From positions 1 through 5,353 of the forward strand of contig DASPOF010000080.1 of NCBI GenBank assembly GCA_035626155.1: DNA of 5,353 nt. The letters run 5' to 3'. The notes beneath the pieces are model-generated. The model was given only the letters and a program-made list of their open reading frames with translations, did not search any database and was not told the DNA's origin. Both the position numbers and the translations under genes were made by a program. Of this stretch, positions 1 to 5,353 are shown one piece after another (the stretch's first letter is position 1; every line of letters begins with the position of its first letter). The DNA comes from DASPOF01 sp035626155 (lineage in GTDB: Bacteria; Desulfobacterota; Binatia; Binatales; Binataceae).

Positions 1-1263
1 GAGGCCGCAGTCGGCGATGATCCCGGCGCCGCTGTAGTACACCACCATGAAGATCAGCACGACTGCCGCGCCGATCACGAACGAGATTTCGCCCTGGCGG
101 ATGGAGTCGCGGCCGAGCGATGGACCCACCGTGCGCTCTTCCTCGATTTCGAGCGGCGCCGGTAGCGCGCCCGACTTGAGCACGATTTCGAGGTCGTGCG
201 CTTCCTCGATCGAGAAGCGCCCGGTGATCTGAACGTGGCCGGCGGGGATGCGCTCCTTAATTACCGGGGCGGAATAAACCGTGTTGTCGAGAATGATCGC
301 GAGGCGGCGCCCGACGTTCTCCGCGGTCATGGTGTCGAAAATCTGCGCGCCGCGCGGATCGAGCTCGACCGTGACGTATGGACCTTCGAGCCGGCCGCCC
401 GGCCTCACTCGCGCATCGGTCACGACGTCGCCGGTCATCAGCACCGGCGTCTCGACCAGGTAGCGCGTGCGCCCGCCGGCCTCGGCCTGGCCGTACAGGA
501 TTTCGTCGCCCGGAGGCGGGCCGTCGCGGACCGCATCCTGCACCGGATGCGTGTCATCGAGGAGCTTGAACTCGAGCACCGCGGTCTTTCCGATCAGTTC
601 CTTGGCGCGTTCGGGGTCCTGGATGCCGGGCAACTGAACGAGGATTTCATTGTCGCCCTGGCGTGCGACGGTGGTTTCGCGCACGTCGAGCTGGTCGATC
701 CGATTGCGGATGGTTTCGAGCGCCTGGTCCATCGCGGTGTTCCGGATTTCGGTGACCGTGCGTGCGCGGAAATTGAGGCTGTACGCGGGTCCACCCGTAT
801 CGCTCGCGATGCTCGATGCGGCCAGCTCGGGATATGACTTCTGCAACAGGTCGAGGAACGGCGTGCGCTCATCGCTCGTCTTCAGCTTCACAATCAGGGC
901 GCCCGAGGAATCCGTCGAGATGTCCTGGAACGCGAGCTTGTTGTCCTTTAGTTCGCGCTTGATATCGTCGCCCCGGCGCGCAAGCTGCGTCTTGACCGCA
1001 TCGTCGAGCTTCACGCCCCACAACAGATGGGACCCGCCCTGGAGGTCGAGTCCGAGCTGAATCTTCGTCGAGCCGAACCAGGTCCCCCACCAATCCGGAA
1101 GCGGAACGTTGAAGCTCGGCAGCAGAATGAGCGCCCCGACCGCGACCAGCACGGCGGTGAGATAGAGCCGGGTAAGCCCGCTTCCACCGGTCAGATGGAG
1201 GTAGAAGATCGCGACCATGATCGCGACCAGCAGCAGGGCCGGTCCAAAACCTTGAGTTTCCAC
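1..1263 (-). CDS. secD: Protein translocase subunit SecD, N-terminal 421 codons (runs off the left edge)
   Basis: SecD works with SecF in the inner membrane. It uses the proton gradient to help pull proteins across after SecYEG/SecA translocation. The frame is open from a GTG at 1263 to base 1. Visible family marks are GLDLQGG (residues 71-77), NRID (187-190) followed by a VQLPGI stretch (209-214), and a long periplasmic P1 region. Next come SGALPAP (364-370) and TVGPSLG (378-384), then the next membrane helix at about 395-410, ending with the GIIAD segment. The remaining helices lie outside the window. GTG is preferred because a GGA lies 8 nt upstream and no other in-frame ATG, GTG or TTG was seen in the 52-bp gap; an in-frame ATG at 1218 is the alternative. 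Odd: there are two hydrophobic stretches before the GLDLQGG motif (about 7-23 and 33-49), where SecD normally has one. The family call is secure; the start is less so. Confidence 0.95.
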   Translation of the reverse strand, partial: METQGFGPALLLVAIMVAIFYLHLTGGSGLTRLYLTAVLVAVGALILLPSFNVPLPDWWGTWFGSTKIQLGLDLQGGSHLLWGVKLDDAVKTQLARRGDDIKRELKDNKLAFQDISTDSSGALIVKLKTSDERTPFLDLLQKSYPELAASSIASDTGGPAYSLNFRARTVTEIRNTAMDQALETIRNRIDQLDVRETTVARQGDNEILVQLPGIQDPERAKELIGKTAVLEFKLLDDTHPVQDAVRDGPPPGDEILYGQAEAGGRTRYLVETPVLMTGDVVTDARVRPGGRLEGPYVTVELDPRGAQIFDTMTAENVGRRLAIILDNTVYSAPVIKERIPAGHVQITGRFSIEEAHDLEIVLKSGALPAPLEIEEERTVGPSLGRDSIRQGEISFVIGAAVVLIFMVVYYSGAGIIADCGL

Positions 1264-1315
1264 TATTATTGTCCAGGCGCGGCGCGGACTGACTCGGCGA
1301 TTCCCGGCACGCGCC

Positions 1316-1672
1316 CTATTCTCCCTTCTCTTTTTTTGACGGAGTCTTGCCGTAGGGCGAGAGAGAGCTGACCTGCGGCCTCTCGACCCGCACCCGCACG
1401 TTGGGCGCAATCTCGAGCGTGACGAGCCGGTCGCCAAGCTCGGTGATACGGCCGATCAGGCCGCCGGTGGTCACAACTTCATCGTTGCGCTTGAGATCTT
1501 TCAGCATCTTGGCGTGTTCGGAAGCCTTCTTGGTCTGCGGGCGGATGAGCAGGAAATAGAATATCCCGAACAGCAGCGCGATCGGTATGATGGTGGTGAA
1601 AAGCGCCTGCTGGCCGGCGTTCTGTTGACCGGCCCCGGCCGCTTGCGCCCATGCGATTCCTTCGAAGAACAT
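1316..1672 (-). CDS. yajC: Sec translocase accessory subunit YajC
   Basis: This is a small single-pass inner-membrane protein that associates with SecD-SecF and the SecYEG translocon. It is 118 aa, normal for the family. An Ala/Gln/Gly-rich N-terminus (9-22) leads into one hydrophobic helix (about 24-43). That is followed by the hallmark LLIRPQ (41-46) with a basic KK, then the cytoplasmic part with DEVVTTGGLIGRI (64-76), which is strongly conserved in YajC. The tail is lysine-rich (SKKEKGE) and is encoded across a run of seven A's at 1331-1337. The ATG overlaps the tgt stop codon by one base (TGATG), and secD follows after 52 bp, the usual order. Function is inferred from family and context; the identification is firm. 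Confidence 0.95.
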   Translation of the reverse strand: MFFEGIAWAQAAGAGQQNAGQQALFTTIIPIALLFGIFYFLLIRPQTKKASEHAKMLKDLKRNDEVVTTGGLIGRITELGDRLVTLEIAPNVRVRVERPQVSSLSPYGKTPSKKEKGE

Positions 1673-1686
1673 CAGTTTGATTCCCC
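1670..1686 (-). promoter_or_regulatory. yajC ribosome binding site and TGATG coupling junction
   Basis: On the minus strand a GGGGA (1682-1686), inside the last codons of tgt, lies 9 nt before the yajC ATG (1670-1672). The tgt TGA (1672-1674) shares its A with that ATG. This supports the chosen yajC start and suggests that ribosomes finishing tgt can re-initiate on yajC. The sequence shows the overlap; the coupling is inference. Confidence 0.6.
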
Positions 1687-2808
1687 GCCCGCGCTATCGC
1701 TCCCGGCAAGCTCGGCCGCCCGATCCTTTGCGTACGCGGCGAAGGTCCGAGATGCGATAGCAGCTTGAGACTCGCGCATCAAGCGCGCATAGAAACTCAA
1801 ATTATGCTCCGTCAGCGCGCGCGCTGCGAGTATCTCGCCCGACATGTATAGATGACGCAAGTAGGCGCGGGTAAAGGTCCGGCAGGGACGGCAATCGCAG
1901 CGCGGATCGAGCGGACGCTGGTCGCGCTGGTGGGCGGCGCGCTTGATCGAGATGCGGCCCTCGCTGGTGAACGCGGTTCCGTTGCGCGCGTTGCGGGTGG
2001 GCAGCACGCAATCGAACATGTCGTACCCCATCGCGACCGCGGCGAGGAGGTCCTCCGGCGTCCCCACCCCCATCAGGTAGCGAGGCATCCCGGCGGGCAG
2101 CATCGATGCGGTCAACGCCGCCATCTCGAGCATCGCATCCCTCGGCTCGCCCACCGATAGTCCGCCCGCGGCGTAGCCATCGAAGCCGAGTGCGGTGATC
2201 TGCGCCGCGCTCATCCGGCGCAGATCGGCATAGATGCTCCCCTGCACGATCCCGAACAGCGCCTGCGTTTCGCTGCGGCGCGCGCGAACCGTGCGCTCGG
2301 CCCAACGTGCGGTCAATTCGAGCGATTTGAGCGCACCGGCCCGCTCGACCGGGAACGGCGTGCACTCATCGAGCGCCATCATGATGTCGCTCCCGATCTG
2401 CTCCTGGATTTCCACCGCGCCTTCGGGCGTCAGCATGACCGGCGCCCCATCGAGATGCGATCGGAACCGGATCCCATCGTTATCGACCGAGTTGATCTTC
2501 GCGAGACTCATCGCCTGGAAGCCGCCCGAGTCGGTGAGCACCGCGCCGGGAAATCCCATGAAGCGGCCGACCCCTCCTAGCTCGCGCACCAGCGCAGGGC
2601 CGGGCCGAACCAGCAGATGGTATGCGTTGGCGAGCACCATCCTGTAGCCCATCGACCAGATCTCGTCGGGCGCCATCGCCTTGACCGCAGCGCGCGTGCC
2701 GACCGGCATGAAGGCGGGAGTTGCGACCTCGCCATGGCGCGTCACGAGGCGGCCTGCGCGCGCAGAGCCGTCGGTGGCGACGATGCTGAATTCGATCGAT
2801 GGGGTCAT
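1672..2808 (-). CDS. tgt: Queuine tRNA-ribosyltransferase (tRNA-guanine transglycosylase)
   Basis: In bacteria Tgt exchanges the guanine at position 34 of tRNAs for Asp, Asn, His and Tyr for preQ1, the committed tRNA step of queuosine synthesis in the cytoplasm. The 378-aa product is full length for the family. Visible landmarks are the TDSGGFQ loop (92-98) with the conserved active-site Asp93, the GIVQG segment (186-190), GGLSVGEP (215-222), GVGTPEDL (247-254), and FDCVLPTRNARNG (265-277), in which Asp266 matches the nucleophilic Asp. The zinc site is complete: Cys304, Cys306, Cys309 (CDCRPC) and His335. The ATG at 2808 gives the expected N-terminus. Upstream there is only a weak purine-rich GAAGAA. 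It lies 61 bp after queA, whose product acts on the tRNA made here, and it overlaps yajC by one base. No key residue is missing, so an active enzyme is expected. Confidence 0.97.
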   Translation of the reverse strand: MTPSIEFSIVATDGSARAGRLVTRHGEVATPAFMPVGTRAAVKAMAPDEIWSMGYRMVLANAYHLLVRPGPALVRELGGVGRFMGFPGAVLTDSGGFQAMSLAKINSVDNDGIRFRSHLDGAPVMLTPEGAVEIQEQIGSDIMMALDECTPFPVERAGALKSLELTARWAERTVRARRSETQALFGIVQGSIYADLRRMSAAQITALGFDGYAAGGLSVGEPRDAMLEMAALTASMLPAGMPRYLMGVGTPEDLLAAVAMGYDMFDCVLPTRNARNGTAFTSEGRISIKRAAHQRDQRPLDPRCDCRPCRTFTRAYLRHLYMSGEILAARALTEHNLSFYARLMRESQAAIASRTFAAYAKDRAAELAGSDSAGGESN

Positions 2809-2869
2809 TCGTTCTTCGCCGGCTCGCAGCGGCTGGCGCGGGCGCGATCGGGGTTATGCGGGCGGTTTC

Positions 2870-3889
2870 TCACAGGATCAGCATCGCATCGCCGTAGCTT
2901 AAGAAGCGATAGCGATGGCGAATCGCCTCGCGATACGCATCGAGGATGAGGTCGCGCCCGGCCAGCGCCATCACGAGCGCGAGCACGGTGGTGCGCGGCA
3001 GGTGGAAGTTCGTCACCATCGCATCCACCAGCTTGAAGCGAAACCCGGGAAAGATGAAGAGCCCGGTGGTGCCTTCCGCATCCCCCGTGATCGCCCATGA
3101 TTCGAGCGCGCGAACGCTGGACGTTCCGACCGCCACGACCCGCCCGCCCGTGCGACGCGCGTGCTCGATCGCCTCGATTGCGGCAGGCGGAATCGTGAAC
3201 CACTCCGCCTCCATGCTGTGACGTTCGACCTCGGGCGCGCGAAGCGGCGCAAACGTCCCGGGCCCGATGTGCAGAGTGACGGACGCGGTGCGGATTCCCG
3301 CCTCAGCGAGCGACTCGAGCAGCGCCGGCGTGAAGTGCAGTCCCGCAGTCGGCGCCGCGATCGCTCCGGGCTTGCTCGCATACACGGTCTGATAGGCGTC
3401 GGAATCGGACGGACCGGCCTCGCGATGGATGTAGTGCGGCAGAGCGAGCAGGCCGCGGCGCCCAAGCACCTCGTCGATCGGCGTTGAGTCGTCGCTTGCG
3501 ATGAGCGCGCGGCCGCCGCGCGTATAGCCCGTGATTCGGAGCGCACCGCCGCCGTCGATGAGCAATCGGGCGCCCTCGCGAAGCGGACGATGCGCCCGGA
3601 TGAGCGCGAGCCACGCGCCCGGCGGGTCGGGAACCGGCCGGACGAACAGCAACTCGATCTTGCCGCCGGATTCCTTGTGCGTGAAAAGACGCGCCGGAAT
3701 CACCCGCGTGTCGTTCAGGACGAGCAGGTCGCCATCGCGCAGATGGTTTCCAAGCTTGTAGAAGCGCGAATGTTCGAAGGAGCGCGTCTTGCGATTGACC
3801 ACCAGCATGCGCGCCTCGTCGCGGCGCTCAAGGGGCTGCTGCGCGATAAGCTCCTCGGGAAGTTCGTAGTCGAGTTCGGAAAGCCGCAT
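2870..3889 (-). CDS. queA: S-adenosylmethionine:tRNA ribosyltransferase-isomerase
   Basis: QueA transfers and rearranges the ribosyl part of S-adenosylmethionine onto preQ1 at tRNA position 34, giving epoxyqueuosine, the step after Tgt. The product is 339 aa, typical for the family. Conserved blocks in order are LNDTRVIPARL (58-68), PHYIHR (151-156), YQTVYA (166-171), GAIAAPTAGLHFT (175-187), HIGPGTF (207-213), GTSSVRALES (255-264), FIFPG (278-282), NFHLP (294-298) and the C-terminal SYGDAMLI (331-338). The ATG at 3889 is chosen because the protein then starts MRLSELDYELPEELIAQ, as family members do. A longer frame from 3952 would add 21 residues that do not look like QueA and would run across the likely promoter. 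No strong Shine-Dalgarno sequence precedes the ATG. The gene is probably first in the queA-tgt-yajC-secD transcript. Confidence 0.96.
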   Translation of the reverse strand: MRLSELDYELPEELIAQQPLERRDEARMLVVNRKTRSFEHSRFYKLGNHLRDGDLLVLNDTRVIPARLFTHKESGGKIELLFVRPVPDPPGAWLALIRAHRPLREGARLLIDGGGALRITGYTRGGRALIASDDSTPIDEVLGRRGLLALPHYIHREAGPSDSDAYQTVYASKPGAIAAPTAGLHFTPALLESLAEAGIRTASVTLHIGPGTFAPLRAPEVERHSMEAEWFTIPPAAIEAIEHARRTGGRVVAVGTSSVRALESWAITGDAEGTTGLFIFPGFRFKLVDAMVTNFHLPRTTVLALVMALAGRDLILDAYREAIRHRYRFLSYGDAMLIL

Positions 3890-3916
3890 GTGAGGGCACG
3901 CGCGCGATGAAGCGCG

Positions 3917-3951
3917 ATTAAAATAATAGCGGGGCGCCCATCCGCGCGACA
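3917..3951 (-). promoter_or_regulatory. Candidate promoter for the queA-tgt-yajC-secD unit
   Basis: The 163-bp gap between the permease gene and queA holds an isolated 12-bp AT-only island (3917-3928) in otherwise very GC-rich sequence. Read on the minus strand it contains TATTAT (3923-3928), five of six matches to a -10 box, and would give a leader of about 25-30 nt before the queA ATG. No good -35 box lies 16-18 bp upstream; the best-spaced hexamer (3946-3951) matches poorly. A perfect 8-bp palindrome, GGGCGCCC (3932-3939), sits in the spacer and could be chance in GC-rich DNA. I saw no preQ1-riboswitch-like element. This is a weak call, based mainly on the AT island and its position. Confidence 0.3.
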
Positions 3952-4052
3952 CGCCACCGGCGCGCGCTCATCAGGCGGTCGCCGAAGATGCCGCGAACGG
4001 GGTGATTGGACAGTCGCGCAAACTCGCTCGTGAGTCGCGGAATACCAGGAAA

Positions 4053-5312
4053 TTATGCCTCGGTGCGCTCTGCGATTGGGATAGGCGAATCCACGCGCCC
4101 GACCACAAGTATTGCCGCGGCAATCCACAATGCCGCCGCGCCCGCCGCCAGCGCGAGCCGCATTCCGATCACGGTTGCCATCACCGCGGCAACCATCAAG
4201 GAAATCAGGAGGCCGGTGAGGTGCACAAACCACAATCCCGAGTTGACGCGGCCCAGGACCTGCGTCGGCGCGACCGCCTGAACTATGGCGGTGCGGTTGA
4301 TTTCGCGAATCGTCGCCGCCGCATCGCCCAGCAGTTGCTGACCGACCAGCAGCGCCGCCCCGACCGCCGTCGCGCCCGGAGCCAACGGCACCATCGCGAG
4401 CGCACCGCCTTCTAGCGCAAGCCCGAGCGCCATCGCGTTCCAACCGCCGAACACCGCCGCACTGCGGCGCGCAGCCAGCGCTCCCGCCAGCGCGCTCACT
4501 CCGCCAGTCGCAATGATCATCCCAAGCGCCCCGGCTGTGAAGCCGAGACGATCGAGCACGAAAAGCATGTAAAGGCTGCCGAATGCGCCATCCGAGAAGA
4601 CTGCGATTGCGTTGCTCGCTGCGATCAATCGCAGCCGCCGGTCGCTCATCAGGTAGCGGGCGCCGTCGATTGCTTCGGCGAGAAATCCTGCGCGCGGCGC
4701 CGCCTCGGGTCGCGCCGGCTCGGATGAGCCGATGAGAGCGATCGACAAGGCGGAGACCAGGAACGACAGCGCATCGACCAGGATCGCGATTGGCGCCGTA
4801 AGCCACTGCACCAGCCATCCGCTGAGCCCGAAGCCCGCGACCTCAGCCACGGCATAACTCGCCGCAAGCTTGCTGTTCGCATCGACGAGTTCCTCGCGGC
4901 TGACGATCGTAGGCAGATATGAGGCGTACGAGACGTCGAACACGAGATCGAGCATCGCGGCGCCGAGCATCACACCATACAACTGGCGCATCCCGAGTGT
5001 TCCCCATATCGCGGCGGCGGGTATCGTCGCGAGCAGCGCGGCCCTGGCGAGGTCGGCGGCGATCATGACCGGCCGGCGGCGCAGACGGTCGACCCACACG
5101 CCCGCGACGAGACTGGTCAGAAGCATCGGGAGAGCCTGTGCGCCGCGCAGCAATCCCATCTGGATCGGAGTCGCGCCGAGCGCGATCACCGCCGCGAATG
5201 CGACCGCGACGCCGCCCATCCGCGAGCCGAACACCGAGACGGTTTCCCCCGCCCAGAGTTTGAGAAAGTCTCGATTTTGCCAGAGCCCGCTGGCGCGGCG
5301 CGCGTTATTCAA
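4053..5312 (-). CDS. Major facilitator superfamily permease, EntS/MFS_3-like (probable exporter)
   Basis: This is a 419-aa integral membrane transporter with alternating hydrophobic helices along its whole length, consistent with about 12 segments. The N-terminus NRDFLKLWAGETVSVFGSR (13-31) and the loop GVWVDRLRRRP (71-81), an MFS motif A variant with the conserved Asp and Arg/Lys cluster, fit the drug/siderophore exporter branch. So do SYLPTIVSREELVDANS (131-147) and LGRVNS (353-358). Members of this branch usually export small molecules by proton antiport; the substrate here cannot be read from sequence. The start is TTG at 5312. No ATG or GTG occurs before Met32, and starting there would remove the conserved N-terminal block. 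The TTG overlaps the upstream gene by 8 bp, suggesting co-transcription with a dehydrogenase. No intrinsic terminator is obvious after the TAA. Family is fairly certain, function is not. Confidence 0.88.
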   Translation of the reverse strand: MNNARRASGLWQNRDFLKLWAGETVSVFGSRMGGVAVAFAAVIALGATPIQMGLLRGAQALPMLLTSLVAGVWVDRLRRRPVMIAADLARAALLATIPAAAIWGTLGMRQLYGVMLGAAMLDLVFDVSYASYLPTIVSREELVDANSKLAASYAVAEVAGFGLSGWLVQWLTAPIAILVDALSFLVSALSIALIGSSEPARPEAAPRAGFLAEAIDGARYLMSDRRLRLIAASNAIAVFSDGAFGSLYMLFVLDRLGFTAGALGMIIATGGVSALAGALAARRSAAVFGGWNAMALGLALEGGALAMVPLAPGATAVGAALLVGQQLLGDAAATIREINRTAIVQAVAPTQVLGRVNSGLWFVHLTGLLISLMVAAVMATVIGMRLALAAGAAALWIAAAILVVGRVDSPIPIAERTEA

Positions 5313-5353
5313 ATCTGAGAATTATTTTCCCGAAATGCTCGGAGGCCTGCATG
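5305..5353 (-). CDS. C-terminal end of a probable zinc-binding dehydrogenase / NADPH:quinone oxidoreductase (partial)
   Basis: Only the last 15 codons and the TAA stop (5305-5307) fall in the window. The visible tail reads MQASEHFGKIILRFE. It closely resembles the end of medium-chain dehydrogenase/reductase proteins of the quinone oxidoreductase type, where a helix ending in a HFGKIVL-like strand closes the protein. The stop lies inside the start region of the permease gene, giving an 8-bp same-strand overlap. That supports this being a real gene end and not random sequence. Such enzymes reduce quinones or related carbonyls with NADPH, but 15 residues cannot fix the substrate or show the catalytic domain. 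The Met at 5352 is an internal residue, not a proposed start. Confidence 0.55.
   Translation of the reverse strand, partial: MQASEHFGKIILRFE

Noticed and set aside
196..837. A 213-codon open frame on the plus strand opposite secD
   Set aside because: It is antisense to firmly identified SecD coding sequence. It is rich in Arg, Ala, Asp and Gly, as expected from the complementary strand of GC-rich coding DNA, and shows no recognisable domain.
1802..2365. A 187-codon minus-strand frame inside tgt
   Set aside because: It is an alternative frame of tgt. The tgt frame itself has all catalytic and zinc-binding residues intact, so this is a composition-driven shadow.
2809..2869. A possible separate promoter or preQ1 riboswitch between queA and tgt
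   Set aside because: The 61-bp gap is GC-rich, with no -10/-35 pair and no preQ1-aptamer-like pattern. It is best read as an intra-operon spacer.
3890..3952. A 21-residue N-terminal extension of QueA from an ATG at 3952
   Set aside because: The extension does not resemble QueA. The family N-terminus begins at the internal Met (3889), and the longer form would translate through the AT-rich probable promoter.
4015..4039. Possible intrinsic terminator after the permease gene
   Set aside because: There is an imperfect stem (ACTC/GAGT with a six-base loop, extended by CGCG/CGCG across a three-base bulge), but no run of T's follows on the minus strand. It is too weak to call.
3715..4818. A 367-codon minus-strand frame spanning the 5' part of queA, the spacer and much of the permease gene
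   Set aside because: It is out of frame with two well-supported genes and crosses the intergenic gap. Its translation is Arg/Ala/Gly-rich with no family likeness, as expected for an alternative frame in high-GC DNA.

Overview
This is a compact, GC-rich stretch (roughly 60-65% GC by eye) of bacterial chromosome. All six recognisable genes lie on the minus strand, so transcription runs from right to left. In that order they are: the last codons of a probable quinone oxidoreductase-type dehydrogenase (5305-5353), an MFS exporter-like permease (4053-5312), queA (2870-3889), tgt (1672-2808), yajC (1316-1672) and the first 421 codons of secD (1-1263), which runs off the left edge.

The left three quarters is the classic queA-tgt-yajC-secD(-secF) block. 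QueA and Tgt are two steps of queuosine modification of the tRNA wobble position. YajC and SecD are accessory inner-membrane parts of the Sec protein-export machinery. The two functions are unrelated, but their linkage is common in Proteobacteria and related Gram-negative phyla. Spacing is tight: 61 bp between queA and tgt, a one-base TGATG stop/start overlap between tgt and yajC, and 52 bp between yajC and secD. A single transcript is likely, and the best candidate promoter is an AT-rich island just upstream of queA.

The right quarter is a second unit. The permease begins at a TTG that overlaps the stop codon of the preceding dehydrogenase gene by 8 bp, so these two are probably co-transcribed and translationally coupled. 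A 163-bp gap separates them from queA.

The base composition and protein sequences suggest a GC-rich Gram-negative bacterium, perhaps deltaproteobacterial-like (Desulfobacterota, Binatota or similar). No diagnostic marker fixes the lineage, and this is inference only. No RNA gene, mobile element, CRISPR array or long repeat was seen. The region is mostly ordinary housekeeping sequence. The points worth a second look are an apparent extra N-terminal membrane segment in SecD, an A7 tract in yajC whose -1 frame ends exactly at the secD start, and the TTG start of the permease.
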